Assembly: GCF_018704125.1 (NCBI RefSeq)
Contig: NZ_JAGTIS010000023.1
Span: 1 to 49,793 of the forward strand
Reading direction: 5' to 3'
Length of the DNA: 49,793 nucleotides
Source: Metapseudomonas boanensis
GTDB taxonomy: Bacteria; Pseudomonadota; Gammaproteobacteria; Pseudomonadales; Pseudomonadaceae
Below are positions 25,454 to 34,500 of this stretch, in pieces. The notes below the pieces were generated by a model that saw nothing but the letters and a program-made list of their open reading frames with translations, was not told where the DNA came from and ran no database searches. The stretch's first letter is position 1, and every line of letters starts with the position of its first letter. A program made the translations under genes and the position numbers.

Positions 25454-27388
25454 ATGACCCAGGCAGATGCCTTTGCCCAAGCCGGCAAACAGGCGGTAAT
25501 GCAGAACATCCACGGCACCATGGAGCTCCTGCAGAAGTATCCACCGTTCAATCAGATGGAAACCGCCCACCTCGCCTTCATGGTCGAGCATTGCCTGCTG
25601 CGCTTCTATGCCGCTGGAGAGTCCATCATCAAGCCGCAGGATGGGCCTGTAGAGCACTTCTACATCGTCAAGCAGGGCCGGGTGGTCGGTGAACGGCCGC
25701 ACAGCGCCCGGCGCGGAACCGAAACCACCTTCGAGATCGCCAGCGGCGAATGCTTCCCGCTGGCCGCACTGCTGGGCGAGCGCGCCACGCGCACCGAGCA
25801 CCTGGCGGGCGAGGACACCTTCTGCCTGCTGCTGGGCAAGTCTGCCTTCGTCAAGCTGTTCGCCCTCTCCAACCCCTTTCGTGACTTCGCCCTGCGCGGA
25901 GTCAGCAGCCTGCTCGATCAGGTCAATCAGCAAGTCCAGCTCCGTGCCGTGGAAACCCTCGGCGCCCAGTACTCGCTCGATACACGCCTGGGCGAACTGG
26001 CCGTGCGCCAGCCGGTCGCCTGCCCTCCCGGCCTGCCCCTGCGTGATGCCGTGCGATTGATGCACGAACAGCAGGTGGGCAGTATTGTGATCGTCGGTTC
26101 CGACAGGCGACCCCTGGGCATTTTCACCCTGCGCGATCTGCGCCGCGTCATCGCCGATGCCAGCGCCGACCTGAGCCAGCCAATCAGAGAGCTCATGACC
26201 CAGGCCCCGTTCCACCTACCGCCGACCTCCAGCGCCTTCGACGCGGCCATTGCCATGACCGAGCGGCACATCGCCCATGTCTGCGTGGTGGAGAACGAAC
26301 GCCTGGTCGGCGTGGTTTCCGAACGCGACCTGTTCTCCCTGCAGCGCGTCGACCTGGTACACCTGGCCCGCACTATTCGTCATGCTGGTCGCGTCGAAAC
26401 CCTCGCCGCCCTGCGCAGTGAAATCCAGCGCCTGGTGGACAGCATGCTCGCCCACGGCGCCAGCTCGACCCAGATCACCCACATCATCACCCTGCTCAAC
26501 GACCACACCGTGTGCCGGGTCATCGAGCTGGCGCTGGAAAAACTGGGCGACCCTGGCGTGCCCTTCACCTGGCTGTGCTTCGGCAGCGAAGGGCGCTGCG
26601 AACAGACCCTGCACACCGACCAGGACAACGGCATCCTCTTCGAGGCCCGTGATGCCGCCGAGGCTGCGGCCATTCGCGGACGGCTGCTGCCACTGGCCGA
26701 ACACGTCAACAAAGCATTGGCACAGTGCGGTTTCGATCTGTGCAAGGGCGGCATCATGGCCGGCAACCCGGAGCTCTGCCTCTCGCGCACGGAATGGAGC
26801 CGTCGCTTCGCCGGGTTCGTCCGCGAGGCGACACCGGAGAGCCTGCTGGGCTCGAGCATCTACTTCGACCTGCGCGCCGTCTGGGGCCCCACCGAAGGCT
26901 GTGAGGCCCTGCACAGCGAGCTGCTCATCCAGATCGCCGACAACAGCCTGTTCCAGCGCTTGATGGCCGAAAACGCGCTGCGCCAGCGCCCTCCAGTGGG
27001 GCGTTTCCGCGACTTCGTGGTCGCTCGCAAAGGGGCCGAGAAAGATACCCTGGATCTCAAGGTGCAAGGCCTGACGCCCTTCGTCGACGGGGCACGCTTG
27101 CTGGCCCTGGCTCACGGCATCGACGCCTGCAACACCCTCGATCGACTGCGCGTGCTGGTCAGCCGCGGGGTCATCGATGCCCAGGACGGCGGAGCCTTTG
27201 AGGAGGCCTATCACTTCATCCAGCTCACCCGCATGCAGCAGCACCAGCTCCAGGCACGGCAAGGCCTGCCCTACTCCAACCGGCTCGATCCGGACAGCCT
27301 CAACCACCTCGACCGGCGCATCCTGCGCGAGTCGTTCCGCCAGGCCCAGCGCCTGCAGAGCAGCCTCGCGCTGCGCTACCAGCTATGA
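25454..27388 (+). CDS. cNMP-binding / CBS-pair / DUF294 nucleotidyltransferase protein
   Basis: A 644-residue cytoplasmic signalling-type protein. Domains in order: a cyclic-nucleotide-binding fold (about 20-140), two CBS motifs (about 170-300), a GlnD-like nucleotidyltransferase (DUF294, about 320-460) with GSEGRCEQTLHTDQDN carrying the active-site DxD, and the DUF294 C-terminal domain. The family is thought to transfer nucleotides or sense ligands, but its target is not established. An upstream in-frame ATG at 25394 exists. Neither start has a strong ribosome site; I chose 25454 for the domain boundary. Its stop overlaps the exonuclease start (ATGA), so the two work together or at least are made together. 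Confidence 0.88.
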   Translation: MTQADAFAQAGKQAVMQNIHGTMELLQKYPPFNQMETAHLAFMVEHCLLRFYAAGESIIKPQDGPVEHFYIVKQGRVVGERPHSARRGTETTFEIASGECFPLAALLGERATRTEHLAGEDTFCLLLGKSAFVKLFALSNPFRDFALRGVSSLLDQVNQQVQLRAVETLGAQYSLDTRLGELAVRQPVACPPGLPLRDAVRLMHEQQVGSIVIVGSDRRPLGIFTLRDLRRVIADASADLSQPIRELMTQAPFHLPPTSSAFDAAIAMTERHIAHVCVVENERLVGVVSERDLFSLQRVDLVHLARTIRHAGRVETLAALRSEIQRLVDSMLAHGASSTQITHIITLLNDHTVCRVIELALEKLGDPGVPFTWLCFGSEGRCEQTLHTDQDNGILFEARDAAEAAAIRGRLLPLAEHVNKALAQCGFDLCKGGIMAGNPELCLSRTEWSRRFAGFVREATPESLLGSSIYFDLRAVWGPTEGCEALHSELLIQIADNSLFQRLMAENALRQRPPVGRFRDFVVARKGAEKDTLDLKVQGLTPFVDGARLLALAHGIDACNTLDRLRVLVSRGVIDAQDGGAFEEAYHFIQLTRMQQHQLQARQGLPYSNRLDPDSLNHLDRRILRESFRQAQRLQSSLALRYQL

Positions 27389-28089
27389 GCGGATTCCCCT
27401 GGTTCACCCGCCGCAAGCCCCTCGACCCGGCCATAGCCGAACGTCGAGACCAGCTGCCTGCACCCGCCACCCTGGATGATCGCCCGCTCCGCGAGCAGCG
27501 TTTCGTCGTCCTCGACCTGGAAACCAGCGGCCTGAACATGAGCCGTGACCTGGTGCTTTCGATTGGCGCCGTGACCATCGAAGACGGTGCCATCGACCTC
27601 GGCAGTCAGTTCGAATCCACCCTCCAGCGTGACGCCGGCAAACCCAGCGCCAGTGTGCTGATCCACGGCATCGCTCCCAGCGCCCTGGCCGCTGGCGTGG
27701 ATCCGGCTGAAGCCCTGCTCGATTTCATGGAGTTTCTCGGCGACAGTCCGATCCTTGCCTTCCACGCCACTTTCGACCAGCGCATGCTGACCCGCGCGCT
27801 CAAGCAGGATCTCGACTACCGCCTGCGCCACTGCTTCCTCGACGTCGCCGAACTGGCGCCGATGCTCTGCCCCGAAGCCGGCATTCGCAACGGTGGCCTG
27901 GACGACTGGATTGACCACTTCGGCCTGCAGGTTCAGCAACGTCACCACGCCAGCGCCGATGCGCTGGTGACCGCGGAGATAGCCCTGATTCTCTTCAGCC
28001 TAGCCCGCCGCCAAGGCCTTGACAGCCCAGCTGCCCTGGCCTCTGCCCTCGCCCGTAGGCAACGCCGACTGCAAGCCCCGGCGTTGTGA
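27385..28089 (+). CDS. DnaQ-like 3'-5' exonuclease
   Basis: A 234-residue DEDD-type exonuclease. ExoI is VLDLETSGL with Asp44 and Glu46, the ExoII-type AFHATFDQRML follows near 130, and the ExoIII region is HHASADALVTAEI near 190 (DEDDh class). It resembles the epsilon subunit of DNA polymerase III but lacks its C-terminal binding region, so it is a separate nuclease. Its ATG overlaps the stop of the cNMP/CBS/nucleotidyltransferase gene by four bases. The substrate (DNA, RNA or a small nucleotide) cannot be read from the sequence. Confidence 0.9.
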   Translation: MSGFPWFTRRKPLDPAIAERRDQLPAPATLDDRPLREQRFVVLDLETSGLNMSRDLVLSIGAVTIEDGAIDLGSQFESTLQRDAGKPSASVLIHGIAPSALAAGVDPAEALLDFMEFLGDSPILAFHATFDQRMLTRALKQDLDYRLRHCFLDVAELAPMLCPEAGIRNGGLDDWIDHFGLQVQQRHHASADALVTAEIALILFSLARRQGLDSPAALASALARRQRRLQAPAL

Positions 28090-28159
28090 CAGCCTGCCCG
28101 GCCGCTCGCCAATACGGTATAACTTGGCTGTCAAACGCCCCTGTTGCCGAGGACTCCGC

Positions 28160-28783
28160 ATGAGCGCCAGCCTGACCCTCTACCACTCCCCCACCTCACC
28201 CTACGTGCGCAAGGTGATGGTGCTGTTGCACGAAACCGGTCAGTTGGACGCGGTGACCCTGCGCGGCGTGCAGCTCTCCCCGGTGCACCCGAGCACGGAG
28301 CTGAACGAGCACAACCCGGCCGGCAAGATTCCAGCCCTGGTGCTCCCCGATGGCAGCGTGCTGCATGACAGCCGGGTGATCCTCGACTACCTCGACCACC
28401 AGCATCAGGGCACGCCGCTGATCCCCCGCGAGGGGCCCGCTCGCTGGCGCCGGCTGACTCTCGCCTCGCTGGCCGACGCGATGCTCGACGCTGCCGTCCT
28501 CACCCGCTACGAGACGTTCCTGCGGCCCGAGGACAAGCGCTGGGATGATTGGGTGCTGGGCCAGTTCAGCAAGATCGACCGTTCCCTGGAGGTCTTCGAG
28601 CAAGCCTCTGGCGAGCTTGAGAAACACTTCGACGTCGCCGCCATCAGCCTCGCCTGTGCGCTCGGCTACCTGGACTTCCGCATGCCCGACCTGAACTGGC
28701 GCCGTGACTGCCCCCGGCTGGCCGCCTGGTATTCAGCCGTCAGCCTGCGTCCCTCCCTGCAAGCCACCACACCGACCCCCTGA
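28160..28783 (+). CDS. Glutathione S-transferase family protein
   Basis: A 207-residue cytosolic GST. The thioredoxin-like N-terminal domain starts LTLYHSPTSPYVRKVMVLLHE and has NPAGKIPALVLPDGS and DSRVILDYL, the glutathione-binding segments. A helical C-terminal domain follows. The open frame begins at 28019, but ATG 28160 has GAGGA about 7 bases upstream and gives the family start. It follows the exonuclease by 70 bp with its own AT-richer gap. The substrate is unknown. Confidence 0.9.
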   Translation: MSASLTLYHSPTSPYVRKVMVLLHETGQLDAVTLRGVQLSPVHPSTELNEHNPAGKIPALVLPDGSVLHDSRVILDYLDHQHQGTPLIPREGPARWRRLTLASLADAMLDAAVLTRYETFLRPEDKRWDDWVLGQFSKIDRSLEVFEQASGELEKHFDVAAISLACALGYLDFRMPDLNWRRDCPRLAAWYSAVSLRPSLQATTPTP

Positions 28784-28858
28784 TCAGTCCGTCTGTGTTG
28801 GAGGGCGGCCGGGCTGCTTCGCAGGCAGCAGCCCGGCTGGGTTGGCAGAGCCAATGGC

Positions 28859-29293
28859 TCAAGCCCCGCGGATGTACTGTTCCAGATGCTGGATCAGGCT
28901 TTCCTGCTCGGCGGTGATATCGCGCACCAGATCTCGGATGGAGAGCAGCCCCACCAACTTGCCGTTGTCCAGCACCGGCAGGTGGCGCAAGTTCTTCTCG
29001 GTCATCAGTTGCATGCAGTACTGGTTACTGTCACGCGGGGCGACCACGAACAGATTGGAGGTCATGACCTCCTCGATGCCGGTGGCGTAGGCGGAGCGCT
29101 CCAATGCAGCCACACGACGCACGAAGTCACGCTCGGTAACGATACCGACCAACTCGCCGGCTTCCATCACCACCAATGCTCCGATGTCCTTCTCGGCCAT
29201 CAGCAAGGCGGCTTCCAGCACAGTCGTCGTCGGGCTGACGCTGAAGATTTGGGTATGGGACTTGGCTCTGAGTATCTCGGCAACGGTTTTCAT
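28859..29293 (-). CDS. Two-CBS-domain protein
   Basis: A 144-residue protein made only of a CBS pair: first motif about 8-65 (AALLMAEKDIGALVVMEAGELVG), second about 75-135 (KNLRHLPVLDNGKLVGLLSIRDL). Such stand-alone pairs bind adenosine nucleotides and sense energy or redox state. There is no catalytic domain. It is convergent with the GST gene and appears monocistronic. Confidence 0.9.
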   Translation of the reverse strand: MKTVAEILRAKSHTQIFSVSPTTTVLEAALLMAEKDIGALVVMEAGELVGIVTERDFVRRVAALERSAYATGIEEVMTSNLFVVAPRDSNQYCMQLMTEKNLRHLPVLDNGKLVGLLSIRDLVRDITAEQESLIQHLEQYIRGA

Positions 29294-29651
29294 GCACGGG
29301 CTCCTGGGTGTCTGTAGTTCTTGTAGCCCAGCGTCGGCGCTTGGACGAGTGCCGAATCAAGAATCAAGCCAAAAGCTGTTTACGAAATGGCGACACCCAA
29401 CGACAAGCAGGGCGCCTTTGCCGATCACTTATAGACGATGCACGCTCGCCCGGGCGCCGCGAGGCGGCAGTCGCTTATCAATCCGCGACCGCAGGCAACG
29501 ACGACCAGAGCAGAGCACCACACGAGTTGAAGCGCAAGAGCCTCAGGGTGGTGCTTCTGCGCCCTGAGGTTGGGCGCTCCGTGTAGAAGGAACGCTCGGA
29601 TCCCTGAACTGGAAGGCCGCCCAACGTGTCGAGCAGCCTCGTCCGCTCATA
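29294..29651. other. Gap with no recognised gene
   Basis: This 358-bp stretch should hold the promoter of the CBS gene. CCTCAGGG (29541-29548) can pair with CCCTGAGG (29562-29569). A plus-strand reading frame at 29308-29586 has no ribosome site and an arginine-rich, unstructured product, so I do not call it. Nothing else is supported. Confidence 0.5.
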
Positions 29652-30164
29652 TCAGCATTGCGGTTTTCCGGCAGCAAACTTCTGCCCCGGATAGACGGCA
29701 GCCTTGAACTCGCGCAGAGCCTTGGCGCCGATCAGCAAGGGGTAGTTGAAGCTGCTGCGGTCGGCAAGGTTGACCTCCACCGTGCGTTTCACGCCCCCCA
29801 GGCACATTTCCATGTCCACCACCGGGCGCTTGGACACTTCCGCAGAGGGTGCCTCGTCCTCCTCGCTCTGCTCGCCGGCGCGGTTCTTGATCTTGCTCAT
29901 GCGCGACAGTCGATGCTCGAAGACAGTGTCGTCCGCGTCCCTGGTGGCCAGTCGAAAGCGTACCCAGTCCTCACCGTCGCGCGTGAAGCGCTCGATATCC
30001 TTCGCCGACAGCGAAGCGGTCAAAGCCCCTGTGTCCATCTTGGCCTTCAGGGTCTGGCCGATCTCCGGCAGCCGCACGTACTCGTAGCGGCCGTAGAGAG
30101 TAGGCTCCTCGGTGGCGAACACCGGCAGGGCCACCAGTGACAGCAGGGCAATCAGACGTTTCAA
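29652..30164 (-). CDS. Exported retropepsin-like zinc-protease family protein (RimK-associated type)
   Basis: A 170-residue protein with an N-terminal signal peptide (MKRLIALLSLVALPVFA) and the retropepsin-like motif KMDTGALTASLSA near 41. ADRSSFNYPLLIGAKALREF near 140 is the other family signature. It belongs to the ATP-dependent zinc protease family often found beside RimK-like ligases. No ATG fits. The best start is a TTG at 30164 with GAGGAG about 8 bases before it; a TTG at 30182 has no site. It probably acts in the periplasm. No RimK gene is adjacent. Confidence 0.82.
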   Translation of the reverse strand: MKRLIALLSLVALPVFATEEPTLYGRYEYVRLPEIGQTLKAKMDTGALTASLSAKDIERFTRDGEDWVRFRLATRDADDTVFEHRLSRMSKIKNRAGEQSEEDEAPSAEVSKRPVVDMEMCLGGVKRTVEVNLADRSSFNYPLLIGAKALREFKAAVYPGQKFAAGKPQC

Positions 30165-30374
30165 GAAGCTTCTCCTCGTCAATGACTACGATTTTCGGAC
30201 TGACCTAGCGGCCAATGGTTCGACGGTGCGCTCCACTAGGCAAGGTATTTCGCCCGCGAGCGCGCCGACTTTCACACTGCGTGTCTCTGGCTCGCGAGCT
30301 GGCCATCGGCTTGGGCGCTTCCCATTCCCTGCGTATCATGGCGCTCAAACAACAGGCCGAGGAGCCAAGGAGCC

Positions 30375-31274
30375 ATGCGGGCACTGCTGACCGGAATTGC
30401 CACCACCCTGCTGTTGCTGCTCAACACCCTGACTCTGATCGGCCCGATGCTGCTGATCGCCCTGCTCAAGGTTGTCCTGCCCGGCCAGCGCCTGCGCGAC
30501 GCCTGCTCGCGTGGCGTCATGTGGGTCGCCGAAGCCTGGGCCGAGAACGACAAGCGCATTTTTGCCGCCCTCATCCCGACGCACTGGGACATCCGTGGCG
30601 GCGATAGGCTGCGCAAAGACACTTCCTACCTGGTCATCAGCAACCACCAGTCCTGGGTCGACATCCCGGCGCTGGTGCAGGCTTTCAATCGCAAGGCGCC
30701 CTACTTCAAGTTCTTCCTGAAAAAAGAGCTGATCTGGGTTCCATTCCTTGGGCTAGCCTTCTGGGCGCTGGACTACCCCTTCATGAAGCGCTACTCCAAG
30801 GCCTTCCTCGAAAAACATCCGGAGATGAAGGGCAAGGACCTGGAAATCACCAAGGCGGCCTGCGAGAAGTTCAAGCGCCTGCCGGTCACCGTGGTCAACT
30901 ACCTGGAAGGCACCCGCTGCACCCCCGCCAAGCAGGCTCGGCAAGGGTCGCCCTACCGACACTTGCTGAAGCCGAAGTCCGGCGGTGTCGCCTTCGTACT
31001 CGCGGCGCTGGGCGAGCAATTGGACGCCATCCTCGACGTCACCCTAGTCTACCCTGGCAACGGCGTCCCCGGCTTCTGGACCCTGCTCAGCGGTCAGGTG
31101 CCCCGGGTCATCGTCGACATCCAGACCCGCGAACTGAACCCGGCCCTGTGGCAGGGTGACTACGAGAACGATGCCAAATTCCGCCAGTCCGTCCAGGGCT
31201 GGGTCAACCAATTATGGGAAGAGAAAGATGCGCGCATCGACCAATTGCGCGCAGAGCTGAACAGAAACGCCTGA
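30375..31274 (+). CDS. PlsC-type acyltransferase (YihG-like)
   Basis: A 299-residue membrane-associated acyltransferase of the lysophosphatidic acid acyltransferase superfamily. An N-terminal membrane segment (about 8-35) is followed by the catalytic NHQSWVD (HX4D) near 92, a KKELIWVPFLG segment and EGTR near 178. It transfers acyl chains to lysophospholipids; E. coli YihG prefers polyunsaturated or unusual chains (from memory). GGAG lies about 7 bases before the ATG. It stands alone, convergent with the DUF2780 gene, which ends 9 bp away. Confidence 0.88.
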   Translation: MRALLTGIATTLLLLLNTLTLIGPMLLIALLKVVLPGQRLRDACSRGVMWVAEAWAENDKRIFAALIPTHWDIRGGDRLRKDTSYLVISNHQSWVDIPALVQAFNRKAPYFKFFLKKELIWVPFLGLAFWALDYPFMKRYSKAFLEKHPEMKGKDLEITKAACEKFKRLPVTVVNYLEGTRCTPAKQARQGSPYRHLLKPKSGGVAFVLAALGEQLDAILDVTLVYPGNGVPGFWTLLSGQVPRVIVDIQTRELNPALWQGDYENDAKFRQSVQGWVNQLWEEKDARIDQLRAELNRNA

Positions 31275-31283
31275 ACGGGCACC

Positions 31284-31937
31284 TCAGGTCGAGGTGCCAT
31301 TTACCACCGGCGCGACCGGCACCAAAGGCTGCAGGCCCGGATTGACCTGGGGCGTGGTCCACTTCCAGATATTGCCGAGGTTCTGCAGCAGTGAACTGGT
31401 CAGGCCCTGTTGGCCGAGGAACGACAGGATCAGCGGTGCGAACTGGGCGATCAGGCCGCCATCCATGCCCAGGTTGCCAAAGGCCTGGGTGACGTCGGCC
31501 ATGTTGTTCATCTGACCGGCCAGCACACCGGGCTGGTTGCCCAGGCCACCGGTCGCCGGTTGCCCGAGCAAACCGCCCAAGCCACCCAATCCATTGAGCA
31601 GCCCCATGGTGTTGGGATCGGTCAACAGACCGACTCCCGGTACCGCTTGATCGAGTTGGGCAAACTCGTCGGCCGGCAGGTTATTGCGTGCCAGGCCGAA
31701 CAACGCCGCGGCGCCGCCAATGGCCTGCTCCGGGGTGATCTGCAATTGGCCGCCCAACTGGTTCACCAAAGCTGCGGTTTCCGCCGGCGCTATGCCCGGG
31801 GCGGTGCTTTGCGCTGTTCCTGTCCCGGCGCCACTCGCTGCCGCGGCGGACACCACATCGCTGAGGGTAACGGCGAATACCGGGCTGGCCGCCAACGTCA
31901 GCAAAGTGGCCAGGGTCAGGATTCGGGGGGTGTGCAT
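31284..31937 (-). CDS. Secreted DUF2780-like protein
   Basis: A 217-residue protein with a signal peptide (RILTLATLLTLAASPVFA, about residues 5-22). The mature part starts with an Ala/Gly/Thr-rich linker, then the DUF2780-like helix AALVNQLGGQLQITPEQAIG and a long glycine/leucine-rich section (GLLNGLGGLGGLLGQ). The frame extends further upstream to 32303, but that part overlaps the fdhA 3' end; ATG 31937 starts the signal peptide. The function of the family is unknown. It probably acts in the periplasm or envelope. Confidence 0.82.
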   Translation of the reverse strand: MHTPRILTLATLLTLAASPVFAVTLSDVVSAAAASGAGTGTAQSTAPGIAPAETAALVNQLGGQLQITPEQAIGGAAALFGLARNNLPADEFAQLDQAVPGVGLLTDPNTMGLLNGLGGLGGLLGQPATGGLGNQPGVLAGQMNNMADVTQAFGNLGMDGGLIAQFAPLILSFLGQQGLTSSLLQNLGNIWKWTTPQVNPGLQPLVPVAPVVNGTST

Positions 31938-32083
31938 AGTCGACCTCGAGGATTGAGCCGTGCCGGAACACTGCGTACCGGCCGGTGAGCGGAAACTCGA
32001 GGATATGACTACGCGGAGGGGGCCAGCGTTCCCGGCATTCCGTCGGCTCATCCCACTGCCCCACCGGGTTTCGGAGAAGCACC

Positions 32084-32108
32084 AAAAAAAGGAGCCCGAA
32101 GGCTCCTT
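32084..32108 (-). terminator. Terminator of the glyA-sox-purU-fdhA cluster
   Basis: AAGGAGCC (32089-32096), loop CGAA, GGCTCCTT (32101-32108), followed on the minus strand by a run of seven Us. It lies about 55 bp past the fdhA stop and closes the cluster. Confidence 0.9.
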
Positions 32109-32161
32109 GAGGACAGACGCCGCGGCTGTCACACCCACGGCGTCGGGGGTACTGCAGTCGA

Positions 32162-33361
32162 TCAGGCTGCGCTGAAGGTCTTGTGCGGGTCGATGACGAA
32201 TTTCTTCGGCACGCCAGCATCGAACTCGTGGTAGCCGTTGGGGGCCTGGTCCAGGCTGATGACCTGCACGCCCACCACTTCGGCAATGTTGATGCGGTCC
32301 CACATGATGGCCTGCATCAGTGCGCGGTTGTACTTCATCACCGGGGTCTGGCCGGTGTGGAAGCTGTGGGACTTGGCCCAGCCGAGGCCGAAGCGGATGC
32401 TCAGGCTGCCGATCTTCGCCGCGGCATCGGTTGCGCCCGGGTCTTCGGTGACATAGAGGCCGGGGATACCGATCTTGCCGGCCACGCGGGTGACTTGCAT
32501 CAGCGAGTTGAGCACGGTAGCCGGAGCCTCGTGCTTGGCGCCTTCATGACCGTGGCCGCGAGCTTCGAAGCCCACGGCGTCGACGGCGCAATCCACTTCC
32601 GGCTCGCCCAGCAGCGCGGCGATCTGCTCGTGCAGCGGGGTGTCCAGCGACAGGTCGGCGATCTCGAAGCCCTGTGCCTTGGCGTGGGCCAGGCGGGCGG
32701 GGTTGAGGTCGCCAACGATGACCACGGCGGCGCCCAGCAGGCGGGCGGAGGCGGCGGCGGCCAGGCCGACCGGGCCAGCGCCGGCGACGTAGACAGTGCT
32801 GCCCGGGCCGACGCCAGCGGTCACGGCGCCGTGGTAGCCAGTGGGCAGAATGTCGGAGAGGCAGGTCAGGTCACGGATCTTCTCCATGGCCTTGTCGCGG
32901 TTCGGCAGTTTCAGCAGGTTGAAGTCGGCGTAAGGGACGAGCACGTACTCGGCCTGGCCACCGGTCCAGTCGCCCATGTCGACGTAACCGTAAGCACCCC
33001 CGGCGCGGGCCGGGTTGACGGTCAGGCACACGCCAGTGTGTTGTTCCTTGCAGGAGCGGCAGCGGCCGCAGGCGACGTTGAAGGGCACGGAAACCAGGTC
33101 GCCGATTTGCAGGTTCTCGACGTCACGGCCCTTCTCGATCACCTCACCGGTGATCTCGTGGCCAAGCACCAGGCCGACCTGGGCGGTGGTACGGCCGCGC
33201 ACCATGTGCTGGTCCGAGCCGCAGATATTGGTGGAAACAACTTTCAGGATGACCCCGTGCTCGATCTTGCGACCGCGCGGATCCTGCATTTTTGGATAGT
33301 CGATCTTCTGGACTTCGACCTTGCCTGCGCCGAGATAAACGACACCACGATTACCAGACAT
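32162..33361 (-). CDS. fdhA: Glutathione-independent formaldehyde dehydrogenase
   Basis: A 399-residue zinc-dependent, NAD-linked dehydrogenase of the medium-chain family that oxidises formaldehyde to formate without glutathione. Catalytic zinc ligands are C47 and H68. Structural zinc is held by C98, C101, C104 and C112 (CGRCRSCKEQHTGVC). The nucleotide-binding GAGPVG is near 194. It is one residue offset from the P. putida enzyme as I recall its numbering. It removes the formaldehyde made when sarcosine oxidase runs without tetrahydrofolate. It lies 215 bp downstream of purU. Confidence 0.96.
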   Translation of the reverse strand: MSGNRGVVYLGAGKVEVQKIDYPKMQDPRGRKIEHGVILKVVSTNICGSDQHMVRGRTTAQVGLVLGHEITGEVIEKGRDVENLQIGDLVSVPFNVACGRCRSCKEQHTGVCLTVNPARAGGAYGYVDMGDWTGGQAEYVLVPYADFNLLKLPNRDKAMEKIRDLTCLSDILPTGYHGAVTAGVGPGSTVYVAGAGPVGLAAAASARLLGAAVVIVGDLNPARLAHAKAQGFEIADLSLDTPLHEQIAALLGEPEVDCAVDAVGFEARGHGHEGAKHEAPATVLNSLMQVTRVAGKIGIPGLYVTEDPGATDAAAKIGSLSIRFGLGWAKSHSFHTGQTPVMKYNRALMQAIMWDRINIAEVVGVQVISLDQAPNGYHEFDAGVPKKFVIDPHKTFSAA

Positions 33362-33492
33362 GCGTAATTCTCCTTTGTTGTTGTGAATACAAAGGCGCGA
33401 CCGACGGCCGCGCGGCCTTGTACTGGAGCTTGCGTCTGTTGCTGGGCACCGCCGGTAAACCTGGCAGAGCGGTCCCCCTAAATGCTGCTGTT

Positions 33493-33551
33493 GCCCGGAC
33501 TTCAGCCCGGGAAACTGCCCACCTCCGGTCCCGGACTGAAGTCCGGGCTAC
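33493..33551. repeat. REP-like palindromes between purU and fdhA
   Basis: An imperfect GCCCGGACTTCAGCCCGGG (33493-33511) is followed by a perfect CCCGGACT-GA-AGTCCGGG (33530-33547) running into GCTAC. It is the same family as the bioD-overlapping repeat at 4682-4721. Confidence 0.75.
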
Positions 33552-33576
33552 GTTCTGGCGGGCAGGGATTTCTAAG

Positions 33577-34440
33577 TCATGCGTTGAGCACAACCGTGCG
33601 GTTGGCGTTGAGGAACACACGGCGTTCGATGTGGTAACCCACGGCCTTGGCCAGGGTCAGGCACTCGATGTCCCGGCCCTTGGCAATCAGGTCTTCGGGG
33701 TAATGGGCGTGATCCACGGACTCCACGCCCTGGGCGATGATCGGGCCTTCGTCCAGGTCGTTGTTGATATAATGAGCGGTGGCGCCCACCAGCTTGACCC
33801 CCTTCTGATAGGCCTGGTGGTAGGGCTTGGCGCCCTTGAAGCCGGGCAGCAGGGAGTGGTGGATGTTGATCGCCCAGCCGTCCAGCTTGCGGCACAGTTC
33901 GGGCGAGAGCACCTGCATGTAGCGGGCGAGCACGACCAGTTCGGCGCCGGTCTCCTCAATCACCTGCAAGACCTTGCGCTCCTGCGCCGGCTTGTCGTTG
34001 GGATCAAGGGGGAAGTGGTAGTAGGGAATATCGTGCCAGCGGGCCAGCGGCTCGAGGTCAGGATGGTTGGATACCACCGCGACAACGTCCATGGCCAGTT
34101 GGCCAATGCGCTGACGGTAGAGCAAGTCGTTCAGGCAGTGATCGGCTTTGGACACCATCAACACCACCCTGGCGCGATAGCCCGGTGGCGTCAGCTCGGT
34201 CTGCATGTCGAAGGGTGCCAGGCGCTCCGCAAGGCCAGAACGGAAGGCCTGCTCGTCGAAGTTGTCCGGTTGGCGGAACTCAACACGAATGAAGAAGCGC
34301 GAGGAGAGCCGGTCATCGAAAGAGTGGTGTTCGGTGACATAGCAGCGCTGCTCGTAGAGAAAGCGCGTCACCGCATCCACGGTGCCGAGCACGCTCGGGC
34401 AATGGGCGGTGAGAATCCAGGTATCGGGGGTGCGGCTCAT
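33577..34440 (-). CDS. purU: Formyltetrahydrofolate deformylase
   Basis: A 287-residue enzyme that hydrolyses 10-formyl-THF to formate and THF. An N-terminal ACT domain (about 6-85, WILTAHCPSVLGTVDAVTRF) precedes the formyltransferase-fold domain with HHSLLPGFKGAKPYHQAY near 210-230, where the catalytic Asn-His-Asp residues of the family lie (NIHHS; HYI then DLDEGPII). In this cluster it would balance the C1-folate pool charged by sarcosine oxidation and regenerate free THF. It follows soxG by 60 bp, separated by a perfect hairpin. Confidence 0.95.
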   Translation of the reverse strand: MSRTPDTWILTAHCPSVLGTVDAVTRFLYEQRCYVTEHHSFDDRLSSRFFIRVEFRQPDNFDEQAFRSGLAERLAPFDMQTELTPPGYRARVVLMVSKADHCLNDLLYRQRIGQLAMDVVAVVSNHPDLEPLARWHDIPYYHFPLDPNDKPAQERKVLQVIEETGAELVVLARYMQVLSPELCRKLDGWAINIHHSLLPGFKGAKPYHQAYQKGVKLVGATAHYINNDLDEGPIIAQGVESVDHAHYPEDLIAKGRDIECLTLAKAVGYHIERRVFLNANRTVVLNA

Positions 34441-34460
34441 ATGCGGACTCCGATGGTTAT

Positions 34461-34485
34461 CCCCCTCTCCCGGTGGGAGAGGGGG
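34461..34485. repeat. Perfect 11-bp hairpin between soxG and purU
   Basis: CCCCCTCTCCC (34461-34471), loop GGT, GGGAGAGGGGG (34475-34485). It is the same repeat type as the pair between soxD and soxB. There is no U-run, so it is more likely an RNA-stability element than a terminator. Confidence 0.7.
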
Positions 34486-34500
34486 CTATCCGTGCATGCC

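Noticed and set aside
29308-29586. 92-residue plus-strand ORF in the gap after the CBS gene
   Set aside because: No ribosome site, arginine-rich unstructured product, no neighbour relation.
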